Source: SAR202 cluster bacterium Io17-Chloro-G4
Lineage (GTDB): Bacteria; Chloroflexota; Dehalococcoidia; Lucifugimonadales; UBA3495
Direction of reading: 5' to 3'
DNA length: 64,000 nt
Assembly (NCBI GenBank): GCA_002816455.1
Contig: MUCR01000012.1
Coordinates: forward strand, 1-64,000
A model generated the notes under the pieces. That model saw nothing but the letters and a program-made list of their open reading frames with translations. It had not been told where the DNA came from and ran no database searches. Shown one piece after another: positions 40,947 through 49,039 of this stretch (the stretch's first letter is position 1; each line of letters opens with the position of its first letter). A program made the translations under genes and the position numbers.

Positions 40947-41765
40947 ATGGATTCCCGCCAGTTTAATCCAACTCGCCTAAATGGCGGAGGACCTGCCTTC
41001 GTCAGGATGGCTGCGCCTCATATGCGCGAGTTGGCGATCGTGATCGGGGCTTATTGGGCCTACATGTATTCGCGGGCCCTGGTCTTTGACGACTTTGGGG
41101 CCACCGCCCTTTCCAACGCCAGCGCCATTATCTCTTTCGAAAAATCACTGGGATTCTTCTGGGAACCAGAATGGCAGGCTTGGGCCATAGATAGTGCCAA
41201 GAATCTAGTGATCTTCTTTAACTGGGCCTACATCATCACGTTCTGGCCTATTCTGCTGACCACCGGACTTATCCTCTACCTAGTAAATCGCCAACGGTAC
41301 CGATACTACCGAAATTTGGTTTTAGTTAGTTTCATCGTTGCGCTACTGGGATTTATGCTCTTTCCCTTGGCTCCACCCCGCATGATGGCGGAGCATTTTG
41401 TCGATACGATAAAAGCCTTTGGCCCTGCATTCTATGCCAGCAGGGAGTTTGCCAACTTCTACAACCCATACGCTGCCATGCCAAGCCTCCATTTCAGTTG
41501 GACGCTTATGTTCGGCATCCTGTTCATCCGAACACCGGGTAAATGGTTCAAGGTCGTAGGTGTGCTTTACCCTACCCTGACGTTGCTGGCTATAACAATA
41601 ACCGCCAATCATTACATTATGGATGCGGTCGGCGGCGGTATCTTAGTTATCATGGCGTTTGCTGTGCTCGAGATCGGTCTAAAACGCCGCCTGTTCTTTC
41701 CGGCAATTTTCAGTTCAGTGGGCTTCCGGGCAAAAAACAGAGCTTTCCAACTGCAGAATCGCTGA
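40947..41765 (+). CDS. PAP2/Aur1-like membrane phosphotransferase (copy 1)
   Basis: A 272-residue integral membrane protein with about six helices, matching the PAP2_3 (inositolphosphoryl-ceramide synthase Aur1/Ipt1-like) group. The catalytic motifs are 'MPSLHFSWTLMFG' (C2, with His) and 'ITANHYIMDAVGGG' (C3, His and Asp). These enzymes transfer or remove lipid-linked phosphate. ATG 40947 is preceded by GCGAGGTGGGGTA. The next gene is a paralogue with the same block 'EKSLGFFWEPEWQAW', so this is a tandem duplication. Confidence 0.85.
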   Translation: MDSRQFNPTRLNGGGPAFVRMAAPHMRELAIVIGAYWAYMYSRALVFDDFGATALSNASAIISFEKSLGFFWEPEWQAWAIDSAKNLVIFFNWAYIITFWPILLTTGLILYLVNRQRYRYYRNLVLVSFIVALLGFMLFPLAPPRMMAEHFVDTIKAFGPAFYASREFANFYNPYAAMPSLHFSWTLMFGILFIRTPGKWFKVVGVLYPTLTLLAITITANHYIMDAVGGGILVIMAFAVLEIGLKRRLFFPAIFSSVGFRAKNRAFQLQNR

Positions 41766-41892
41766 GCGATGAACCGGAAAAGGTAGAGAACCCAGGACCA
41801 ATACCTGGTGGTGGCGGAGACGAGGCCCCAGGCCAATAACCTCGATCCTGAGTCTGATACGCATAAATGCGTTGACTCGTGGTTCCAATATT

Positions 41893-42963
41893 ATGCAGAT
41901 TAACCCACGTCAAATTACTGAGTCATTAGGCCCGATGAGTTCCCGTGTCTCATTGTGTTTGGCTGGCTTAAAGGCGCGGGTGGACCAACTCCCCGTGATT
42001 AGGGCGCTCTCCCCGAGGAGAGCTCATATATTGGAATTGACCCTGGTAATCGGAGCTTACCTAGTCTACGTATTTACACGTGGATTGATATTCTCTGATG
42101 CCAGCGGCACAGGTGTGGAAAACGCTGGCCGGATAATATCATTGGAAAAATCCCTAGGTTTCTTTTGGGAACCAGGCTGGCAATTCTGGGTATTGGCCAA
42201 TATCAAGGGCTTTGCGGCTCTCCTTAACTGGACCTACATATTTACCTACTGGCCGATAATCGTCATCGCCGGTACGGCGCTCTATGTGGTCAATCGGCCC
42301 AAGTATTACTATTACCGGAGCGTGGTAGTAATAAACTTGGTCTTTGCGCTACTGATTTTCATGCTGTTCCCGGTAACCTCTCCGTTCAACATTACCGAGT
42401 ATTTCGTCAACACGATTCAAGAGTTGGGCCCCACTTTCTACGGCAGCCCGGAAATGGCGTCGTTCTACAATGCGCAGGCTGCCATGCCCAGCTTGCATTT
42501 TAGCTGGACTGTAATTTTGGGCGTCCTTTTCGTGCGGACATTCAAGGGTTGGTTCAGGATTATAGGCCTCATTTACCCGGTAATCACATTCTTGGCTATC
42601 ACAATAACTGGGAACCATTTCATTCTAGACGCCATCGCCGGTGGAATTCTGGCCGTTGCCTCATTCGCACTAATGGAATTAGGCTTCCGAGGCGGATTTT
42701 CCCGAGTCTGGCACAAACTTAATTCCTTGAGGGATTCGGTTCGCATTAAGGGACCTCAATATCGTCTTCAGGGGCAGCGCCTCGGGGTAAAACTCCTAAC
42801 AGAGAGCCGGAGTCGGTGCACTAGGTTCATGGAAGCACAGCCCCGAATTCGCATAAGGACTCGGCAAGTGATCAGCAGCCAAGGGACCCTTTACCGCGAT
42901 ATTTGGTTGAGGTTCAGAGCGAAGCTGGCGGTCCGATTGGGCCGCCATACGGCTGCCCGCTAA
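41893..42963 (+). CDS. PAP2/Aur1-like membrane phosphotransferase (copy 2)
   Basis: About 356 residues, a paralogue of the previous gene. It keeps 'EKSLGFFWEPGWQFW', 'MPSLHFSWTVILG' and 'ITGNHFILDAIAGG', so both catalytic His motifs are intact. It differs by an N-terminal ~45-residue extension and a basic C-terminal tail of about 90 residues (RIRIRTRQVIS, RHTAAR) absent from copy 1, probably cytoplasmic. The start is uncertain: TTG 41872, ATG 41893 and ATG 41935 are all in frame and none has a strong ribosome site. Different lipid substrates for the two copies are possible but unproven. Confidence 0.8.
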   Translation: MQINPRQITESLGPMSSRVSLCLAGLKARVDQLPVIRALSPRRAHILELTLVIGAYLVYVFTRGLIFSDASGTGVENAGRIISLEKSLGFFWEPGWQFWVLANIKGFAALLNWTYIFTYWPIIVIAGTALYVVNRPKYYYYRSVVVINLVFALLIFMLFPVTSPFNITEYFVNTIQELGPTFYGSPEMASFYNAQAAMPSLHFSWTVILGVLFVRTFKGWFRIIGLIYPVITFLAITITGNHFILDAIAGGILAVASFALMELGFRGGFSRVWHKLNSLRDSVRIKGPQYRLQGQRLGVKLLTESRSRCTRFMEAQPRIRIRTRQVISSQGTLYRDIWLRFRAKLAVRLGRHTAAR

Positions 42964-43127
42964 GCTTACTTAAGTCCACGTATCCCCCCGCATTGGCTAT
43001 GATGGGCGTTTAGGGATTGGGCACTGTGTTCTGCCCCAAATTGCGCCAAAAACGCTTGTTGTAGTAGCGCTTTCGCTCTTGCCACACTTGCAGGCAGAGT
43101 CTCCCCACACCGATCCAGACTAAATCC

Positions 43128-44465
43128 CTAACGGCCTCTCCCCCATAGTGGATGGCGGTATGTAGGAGCCAATCGTGGGTCCAAAGCGATTGGCTGTTCA
43201 GTGCCGGCTTCTGGCTCCACCGGCCCTTCCTGTAACTTAGGCCGGCGCTGGGGGCCGAGCTGGCGTTTGGGGCTGAGGGAGTTCAAGTGCCGGGCCAAGG
43301 CGTCTAGGCTGTTGAGGTTATGGACCGGCAGGAAGTCGTCCACGAAGGGCATGGCTGCTTGCATGCCCCGGGTTAATGGCTGATAAGTAGGTGAGCCCAG
43401 CAATGGGTTGAGCCAAATTAGGCGGTGACAACTGCGTTGCAGCCTTGCCGCCTCCTGAGCCAGCAAGTCCGGTTCGCCCCGGTCCCAACCATCGGAGATG
43501 ATCAGCACCACGGCGCCGCCGCTTAGCACCCGCCGCAACCACTGATAATTAAAGGTTTTGAGGGCTTGTCCGATTCTCGTGCCGCCCGCCCAGTCGGGAA
43601 CCGCTTTGGCAACTTCGGTCACCGTCTGGTCGACACCCCGGTAGTGCAAGTAGCGGGTTATCCGGGTCAAGCGGGTGGCGAAGAGGAAGGCCTCAACTTG
43701 CTCAACCTCGCCGGAGATCGTGTGGATAAAGTGGAGCAACATGCGGGTGTAGCGCTCCATGGAGCCGCTGACGTCGCAGATTAGAACCAAGGACCGCAGC
43801 TTGTCTTTTTGGGTGAGATGGGCCAGTTCAACGGGCTCGCCGCCGTATTTCAGGTTGAGGCGCAGGGTTTTACGCAGGTCCAGTTTTCGGCCCCTGCCGG
43901 AAACCAGCCGGCGGGTGCGACGAAGGTCCATGTTCCAGTTGAGCTGCGCCATCATACGGCGGGATTGATTGATTTCGGTCGGAGTGAACTCGGAAAAATC
44001 TTTGTCTCGCAACACCTCTCTGGCGCTGTAAGTGCGGGTTAGGTCTACCCTATCGCCAGCATTGGCGTCGTCCTCGTTTTCGCCCGCTCCACCGTCCATG
44101 CCTGACTCTGAACCGGGAGGCGGGGCGACTTGGGGTTTGCGGTAGCGGGTATCCTCTCCCATGGAGCGGATGTTTCGCGTAGACATGCCGGAACTGGGCT
44201 TACGCCAGAACACCTGGAACGCCTCGTCGAACAAGGGCAGGTCTTGTTTGCGGTGGACTAAGAGGCATCTCGCGGCCTGGTAAAAGTCCTGCTTGCGGCC
44301 TAAGGGCGAGAATTCAGTGGAACGGACTAGGTCCTGAACGTTTGCGGAACTAACATTCAAGCCCAAGCCGCGCAGCACTTCGGCGAATAGCATCAGGCTA
44401 TGGAGGATGTGGCCGGAACTGCCATTGCTGGCGTTGCCGTTAGTGGATTGGATGGAGGAGGTCAT
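43128..44465 (-). CDS. CoxE-like VWA domain protein
   Basis: About 445 residues. The C-terminal VWA domain shows the MIDAS motif D-x-S-x-S in 'LVLICDVSGSMERYT', with 'AGGTRIGQALKTF' and 'VVLIISDGWDRGEPD' downstream, as in CoxE-type proteins that pair with MoxR ATPases in metalloenzyme maturation. The track ORF begins at 44609, but its first 48 residues are the hepT remnant read out of frame; ATG 44465 overlaps the hepT stop (ATGA). The middle has an acidic Gly-rich stretch. It forms a broken-up operon with the MoxR gene at 45105, with the mntA-hepT module between them. Confidence 0.88.
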   Translation of the reverse strand: MTSSIQSTNGNASNGSSGHILHSLMLFAEVLRGLGLNVSSANVQDLVRSTEFSPLGRKQDFYQAARCLLVHRKQDLPLFDEAFQVFWRKPSSGMSTRNIRSMGEDTRYRKPQVAPPPGSESGMDGGAGENEDDANAGDRVDLTRTYSAREVLRDKDFSEFTPTEINQSRRMMAQLNWNMDLRRTRRLVSGRGRKLDLRKTLRLNLKYGGEPVELAHLTQKDKLRSLVLICDVSGSMERYTRMLLHFIHTISGEVEQVEAFLFATRLTRITRYLHYRGVDQTVTEVAKAVPDWAGGTRIGQALKTFNYQWLRRVLSGGAVVLIISDGWDRGEPDLLAQEAARLQRSCHRLIWLNPLLGSPTYQPLTRGMQAAMPFVDDFLPVHNLNSLDALARHLNSLSPKRQLGPQRRPKLQEGPVEPEAGTEQPIALDPRLAPTYRHPLWGRGR

Positions 44466-44803
44466 TTCGGGCCTAACTCTTGTAACATAATCGAGATACG
44501 TCTCTTCAGTATCGGCAACTCCCGCTCCACGACTTGCCATACTTGGTCTAGATCTACACCCGGGTAATCGTGAACCAAGATATTTCGAAAGGCTAACATT
44601 TCGCGCCACTCGATATCAGGATGGGCCGCTTTGAATCCTTCTGAAAGTCGTTAGGATGACTGAGCCAGAATTTGAAGGTTTCGCAAGACAGCGTCTTGAA
44701 TCAACTTCGAGGCAGTAAATGGCTCTTTTCCTTGAGCGGTATATTCCTCGATTCGGGAGATACACTCTTTCATGTGCCTAAGATAGAATATATCGTCCCT
44801 CAC
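44462..44803 (-). pseudogene. hepT: HepT-family HEPN toxin gene with an internal stop
   Basis: From GTG 44803 the frame reads 'RDDIFYLRHMKECISRIEEY', '...KLIQDAVLRNLQILAQSS', then TAA, then in the same frame 'RLSEGFKAAHPDIEWREM', '...FRNILVHDYPGVDLDQVW' and TGA at 44462. This is a full-length HepT/DUF86 HEPN RNase whose active-site R-x4-H-x-Y ('RNILVHDY') lies after the stop. Family members usually have Lys at the stop position, so AAA-to-TAA explains it. The toxin is therefore inactive unless the stop is read through. GTGA overlap with mntA and ATGA overlap with the VWA gene are kept. Confidence 0.88.
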
Positions 44804-45102
44804 AGCGGAACAGCTTCCTCCAGAATATGGTCACGGATGTACCAGTGGAGGCTTCTCTGCTCAGCTATATCGACTTTACATTGCAACAAATCTTCTAAGG
44901 CTACTGCCATCCGAGCAATGTCGAATAAACTCTTTCCCGTCTCCATCTCAACCAAAAGGTCTAAGTCGCTATCTGAGCGTGCTTCACCCCTGGCAACCGA
45001 GCCAAAAAGGCGAACGTTGTGGGCACCGTGCTTGGCCGCAATTCGGAGAACTTCACTCCGGTTAGTTTTCAGAACAATAGCTAATCCGTCACTGACGCTC
45101 AT
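44800..45102 (-). CDS. mntA: MntA-type nucleotidyltransferase antitoxin
   Basis: A 100-residue minimal nucleotidyltransferase: 'VRLFGSVARGEARSDSDLDLLVEM' holds the G-S-x10-D-x-D active site, and 'LFDIARMAVALEDLLQCKVDIAEQRSL' is the usual C-terminal part. In MntA-HepT (type VII) systems this enzyme adenylylates the HepT toxin to inactivate it. ATG 45102 has GGCGGG upstream; a GTG two codons earlier overlaps the MoxR stop and is an alternative. The antitoxin is intact while its toxin has a nonsense codon. Confidence 0.87.
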   Translation of the reverse strand: MSVSDGLAIVLKTNRSEVLRIAAKHGAHNVRLFGSVARGEARSDSDLDLLVEMETGKSLFDIARMAVALEDLLQCKVDIAEQRSLHWYIRDHILEEAVPL

Positions 45103-45104
45103 AA

Positions 45105-46046
45105 TCACCCGCCGCCTCCGCCTCGGCCCCGGCGTGGACCTTGATTTCTGGAGCGGTCGAGCATGGTTCGCACGGGCTCTCCGCGCACCAGTTCAATGTC
45201 GTCTTGGTATTTGAGAACAATCCCCAGGGTGTCGTCTATCACCTCGGGGTCAAGTTCCGTCTGATTCAGAGCCAGAAGTGCAGCCGTCCAGTCAACCGTC
45301 TCTGATACGCCGGGGATTTTATAGAGTTCGGTCTGCCGAAGTTCCTGAATAAAGCCGGTGACCTGCTCGGCCAAACGGCGCGGCGCATCGGGCAACTTGG
45401 AGGATACAATCTGCATTTCTTTCTGGAAATCCGGGTAATCTATCCAGTAGTACAGACAACGGCGCTTCAAGGCGTCGTGAATTTCTCGGGTACGGTTGGA
45501 CGTTATTACTACTATGGGCCGGTGTACAGCCTGCAACGTACCCAGTTCAGGGATGGTTATCTGGAAGTCGGCAAGGAGCTCCAATAAGAAGCCTTCAAAC
45601 TCTTCGTCGGCTCGATCAAGCTCGTCAATGAGCAGAACGGGAGATTTTTCCCGTCCACCGTCGATGGCCTGTAGCAGGGGCCGTTTGATCAAAAATTCGT
45701 CGCTGAATAAGTTGGCTGTAGCGGCTTTCCGGTCCAAGCCGCCTTCGGCTTCCATCAGCCGGATTTCCAGCAACTGGCGGGCATGGTTCCATTCGTAGAT
45801 GGCGTGGTTGATGTCCAAGCCCTCGTAGCATTGGAGCCTGATTAGCTCCGTGTCCAGCCCGGTTGCCAGGGCCCTGGCGATTTCGGTTTTACCGACCCCG
45901 GCCTCACCTTCCAAAAATAGGGGGCGCTGCAGCTTGAGGGAGAGAAATATAGGCACGGCCAGCGAGCGGTCTGCGACGTAAGATTGCTGGCGTAGCAGAT
46001 TTTGCACGTCGTCAATCGAATCTGGGGTTACGCTGGTGGTGGTCAA
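45105..46046 (-). CDS. MoxR-family AAA+ ATPase (CoxD-like)
   Basis: A 313-residue AAA+ ATPase. Walker A is 'LEGEAGVGKTEIARAL' (about residues 37-52), Walker B 'PVLLIDELDRADEEFEGFLLELL', sensor 1 'VVITSNRTREIHDALKRRCLYYWIDYPD', which also holds the arginine finger region. This is the CoxD-type clade that works with CoxE-like VWA proteins on Mo/Cu CO-dehydrogenase-like or other enzymes. The C-terminus is a Gly/Arg-rich tail (RRGRGGGGG). Its VWA partner lies downstream beyond the mntA-hepT insertion. No CO dehydrogenase genes are in the window. Confidence 0.9.
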   Translation of the reverse strand: MTTTSVTPDSIDDVQNLLRQQSYVADRSLAVPIFLSLKLQRPLFLEGEAGVGKTEIARALATGLDTELIRLQCYEGLDINHAIYEWNHARQLLEIRLMEAEGGLDRKAATANLFSDEFLIKRPLLQAIDGGREKSPVLLIDELDRADEEFEGFLLELLADFQITIPELGTLQAVHRPIVVITSNRTREIHDALKRRCLYYWIDYPDFQKEMQIVSSKLPDAPRRLAEQVTGFIQELRQTELYKIPGVSETVDWTAALLALNQTELDPEVIDDTLGIVLKYQDDIELVRGEPVRTMLDRSRNQGPRRGRGGGGG

Positions 46047-46158
46047 TGTTGGGCTCCAAGTGATCGATTTAAACTCGAACAGGCTGTCTTACGCCTGCCC
46101 GGCTCCTGCCAGAGCATATTGTACCGTATGTCGGGCAACTGGGACGCGGATACCCGTT

Positions 46159-46809
46159 TTATGGTCCGGTTCTCCAGTGGTGAGTGAAGAACTCTCGCAC
46201 TTTTGCCCGCAACTGAGCCCAGTGGTCGTCAATCTCTTCCCGCAGCTCCTGGGAAAGCTGGTCGTAAGTCTTGCCCAAGTCTGGGAAGTACCAAACCGAG
46301 AAAGCCCAAAATCCCTCAGATTCCGGCACGGTAGCCGCCTTGTCGGCGATAACTCCGGTGGCGCCGTTTAGCTCCCAAGAGGCAAGAAGTTCCCCTCGGT
46401 CGGCGATGGCCATGGCTTCTACCCATGTTGCCCGCCGCTGCTCTCCATGAAAGGGCTTCATCAATTGTAATAAGCGTTCCAAGCGCTGGAGGTTGGTCGC
46501 TTTCGGACCGGCAAAACGGTGGGTGTAGCGGCTCTCCCAGGCGTCCCCCAATGCCGGGAGCACCAAGCCGCCATCGGTGGCAATGGTCAGCATTGAACCG
46601 GAGCGCGACCAGTCCAACGCTTTGGCTTTGGCGATCTCGTAGTGAGTGTCGCCTCGCTCGTCGGGCGCGTCAGCCAAACCAAGCTGAGACGGGGTCGTAA
46701 GGTTAAGGGGCAGGCCATCCAAGAGCCAACGCAAAGCAGCCTGTTTGGAGGGATTGCCGGTTCCCAGCAGGATTGGGGTTTCATCAGAAATATTACGATT
46801 TGCTGGCAT
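46159..46809 (-). CDS. RdgB/HAM1-like non-canonical purine NTP pyrophosphatase
   Basis: A 216-residue protein with the ITPase/HAM1 fold signature: 'LLGTGNPSKQAALRWLLDGLP' (T-G-N-x2-K) at the N-terminus, 'DTHYEIAKAKALDWS' (the usual N-A-x2-K-A block) and 'TIATDGGLVLPAL' (S/T-D-x-G-L). It should hydrolyse ITP/XTP-type nucleotides to sanitise the pool. It is more divergent than standard RdgB, especially in the C-terminal half ('SEGFWAFSVWYFPDLGKTYDQL'), so another nucleotide substrate is possible. Monocistronic, minus strand, 110 bases upstream of the MoxR operon. Confidence 0.75.
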   Translation of the reverse strand: MPANRNISDETPILLGTGNPSKQAALRWLLDGLPLNLTTPSQLGLADAPDERGDTHYEIAKAKALDWSRSGSMLTIATDGGLVLPALGDAWESRYTHRFAGPKATNLQRLERLLQLMKPFHGEQRRATWVEAMAIADRGELLASWELNGATGVIADKAATVPESEGFWAFSVWYFPDLGKTYDQLSQELREEIDDHWAQLRAKVREFFTHHWRTGP

Positions 46810-46927
46810 GGGCGCTGCCTGAAATGATAGGGTACGGGCCTCACGTTGCGCGGACCCGCCACCCTAAGGGGATTTGTTCAGTAATTCTTGGGTGCCCGGT
46901 CGCCCTAATGAAACCAATACTTGGCCC

Positions 46928-48388
46928 TTAGTCTAGCTCTGCCAATGGCTCTAGGGCCGCCGCTTGGGCGGCTTCCACGCGGACCACGGCTGTAGTTGAC
47001 CGGGCTTCCTCAGGCAAAGAGTCCTCCCAGTCGGGGATTAGCACACGGTCGCTGGGTGGCAGGTTCAAAACTACAATTACACCCACCAGGCTAAAGCCCA
47101 TGGAAAGAAGCAATATGGGATAGAAGGAGTCCAGGGCGATGATAACGAAGCCGGCTAGCCCTGTAGCTATGGCGTGTCCCAGTAGAGCGCCCATCATCTC
47201 GAATCCGTAGAATGTGCCGATGGGACCGGAGCCGAAATACTGGCGGTTCACCACGGGATAGGCCGACATCTCGCCTCCGAAGCCGGTGCCGAACAAAGCC
47301 GCAAACAAGTAGAATGCCCAAGACTCGCTGGCCCCAAACAGGATCAGGACGGTCAAGCCCTGTATGGACAGCGCCGCGACCATGATGGGTTTGCCTCCAA
47401 ATCGCTCAGCAAATATGGGCGTAAAGAAACGGCTTCCAATGCTAAACACGTTGATCAGGCTGAGGATTAAGGCCGCGCCCGTTAGGCTGATGCCCTGCTC
47501 CACCGCAATGGGGATGGAGTAAATGAGGATAATCCCGTGTCCGGCGCAGCCTAAGCTGTGTATCAACGGCAGGTCCCAAAATTCCTTGGTGCTACGTATC
47601 TGTGCATTAAACTCTTTGAGCCGGAGCTTCTCCATTGGTTTGCTCCAGCGGATTTCAGGTTCATCGTCCTCGAGGGTGCCATAGGGCTCGATGCCAAGTT
47701 CGGACGGACGGTTGCGGAAAAAGGGAACCATCAGGAAGATCAAGCCGCCACCAAGGACGCCAACGGTCCAGAAGGTCGCTTGCCAGCCAACATTTTCCAG
47801 CAAAGCGGCCACTCCGGGAGCCATGGCTGCGGCTCCCAGGCCGCCCGCAGCCCAAAGTAATCCAACTGCAAATCCCAAACGCCTCTTGAACCACCCGTTG
47901 ATTCCGGCGATCAGGGGCACCATCGCAATGGACTGAGTCGTGGCCAGCAAAACGCCGAAGACCAGGAAAAACTGCCAGAGGGCGTTAATGATTCCCAGCA
48001 AGACCATGCTAATCAAGAACATAGTACCGGCCGCAATCATCATCTTACGGGTGCCGTACTGGTCGGACAGCCAACCGGCTACGGGGGAGAAGACGGCGCC
48101 GGTAAGATAATACACTGCCAATCCGGCGCCGATGATGCCAATGCTCCAGCCGAAGTCGCCTTCTGGGTCGCTGAGCGGAGCCACCATGATTCCGGCCGCC
48201 ATGCCAATAGACTGGCTTACCAACTGCACCACCACCAGCATGGCTACTATCAGCCAGGCGTAGTGCATTCTGCCGGATGAGCGGGCTGTAGGCAACAAAG
48301 TCCGAATGCGGCGGTTAACGGTGGGTATGCCGACTAGGGCCACGAGGGCAATGCCAGAGGCCAAAATTAGCAGGCTGATTATTGCCAT
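46928..48388 (-). CDS. Major facilitator superfamily transporter (OFA/MCT-like)
   Basis: A 486-residue transporter with about 12 membrane helices plus one near the N-terminus. The MFS loop 2-3 motif is present as 'GWLSDQYGTRKMMIAAG'. 'LLATTQSIAMVPLIAGINGWFKRRLGFAVGLLWAAGGLGAA' matches the helix 4-5 region of the oxalate/formate antiporter and monocarboxylate groups. A small organic acid is a reasonable substrate guess but not provable. The C-terminal ~35 residues are soluble and acidic. Confidence 0.87.
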   Translation of the reverse strand: MAIISLLILASGIALVALVGIPTVNRRIRTLLPTARSSGRMHYAWLIVAMLVVVQLVSQSIGMAAGIMVAPLSDPEGDFGWSIGIIGAGLAVYYLTGAVFSPVAGWLSDQYGTRKMMIAAGTMFLISMVLLGIINALWQFFLVFGVLLATTQSIAMVPLIAGINGWFKRRLGFAVGLLWAAGGLGAAAMAPGVAALLENVGWQATFWTVGVLGGGLIFLMVPFFRNRPSELGIEPYGTLEDDEPEIRWSKPMEKLRLKEFNAQIRSTKEFWDLPLIHSLGCAGHGIILIYSIPIAVEQGISLTGAALILSLINVFSIGSRFFTPIFAERFGGKPIMVAALSIQGLTVLILFGASESWAFYLFAALFGTGFGGEMSAYPVVNRQYFGSGPIGTFYGFEMMGALLGHAIATGLAGFVIIALDSFYPILLLSMGFSLVGVIVVLNLPPSDRVLIPDWEDSLPEEARSTTAVVRVEAAQAAALEPLAELD

Positions 48389-48532
48389 ACTGCCGACTCG
48401 GTTGCGGATGCCGTTGCTTCAAACCGGCGCCGACCCAACTGTACCACTAACTTGAGTTTAGCACTAGCAGCCATCGTGTATTGGGATGTTCCTCTCTCTG
48501 TCCCCAATTCTTCCCATCGGTGTCCCATGAGA

Positions 48533-48805
48533 TTAATGGAAAGGGCAAGCCTTTAAGAAGGCGCCGCCCCACCAACTGTCTTTCGCAGATTCCTGGTCCA
48601 AGCTTTCTTGGCTGTTTGTCCCCGACGAATTGGCAGATGTGTTATTGACTGTTGCTGCACTACTAGTGAAGGAAAAAGTCAACTTCCTTTCCCCCCCACT
48701 CGTGTCAGCCGAAACTGCCCAGGCACCAAAGAAAATAATCAAGAAGATTATTCCCGACACCACGACGACGAACGTCATCGGTACTGGAAACCGCCGGGCT
48801 GTCAA
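48533..48805 (-). CDS. Small exported or membrane-anchored protein, function unknown
   Basis: A 90-residue ORF with a clear hydrophobic N-terminal segment ('VVVVSGIIFLIIFFGAWAVSA'), which could be a signal peptide cut after AVSA or a membrane anchor. A Ser/Thr/Asn-rich low-complexity part ('TSSAATVNNTSANSSGTNSQ') follows. No family recognised. The surrounding region has degenerate repeats, so it is a moderate-confidence gene. The ATG lacks an obvious strong ribosome site. Confidence 0.45.
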   Translation of the reverse strand: MTARRFPVPMTFVVVVSGIIFLIIFFGAWAVSADTSGGERKLTFSFTSSAATVNNTSANSSGTNSQESLDQESAKDSWWGGAFLKACPFH

Positions 48806-48958
48806 ATTAGCTCACCTCTTCCGATCAAGCTGTTTATAAAGTCCGCTGGCCCTGAGCTCCAAGTTCATCAAGAATCTCGACAAAGTCGGATCTTTCGAAG
48901 GACCATTTGTCCACGTCGCATAAGGTTCGACAAGCCTGTCCTGATCCTTCCGCTGCTC

Positions 48959-48989
48959 GCCCTTCGTCCGAAGGGGAAGGACGAAGGGC
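48959..48989. repeat. Hairpin within degenerate intergenic repeat sequence
   Basis: GCCCTTCGTCC / GGACGAAGGGC form a perfect 11-bp stem with a 9-base loop. The surrounding 48840-49020 contains pieces resembling the CTGAGC/TTGTCGAAGG repeat seen at 52060 and 62650. It may also help terminate the convergent transcripts. Confidence 0.6.
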
Positions 48990-49039
48990 TCGCCACGAAC
49001 GGATGGGCGGCCCTGTTTAGGAAGAAAAGCTATGCTCAT

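Noticed and set aside
44466-44609. N-terminal 48 residues of the VWA ORF in the track
   Set aside because: They are the hepT remnant read out of frame; the real start is ATG 44465 overlapping the hepT stop.
48920-48945. tRNA-like T-arm (GGTTCGACAAG)
   Set aside because: No acceptor, anticodon or D arm can be built around it; it belongs to degenerate repeat sequence.
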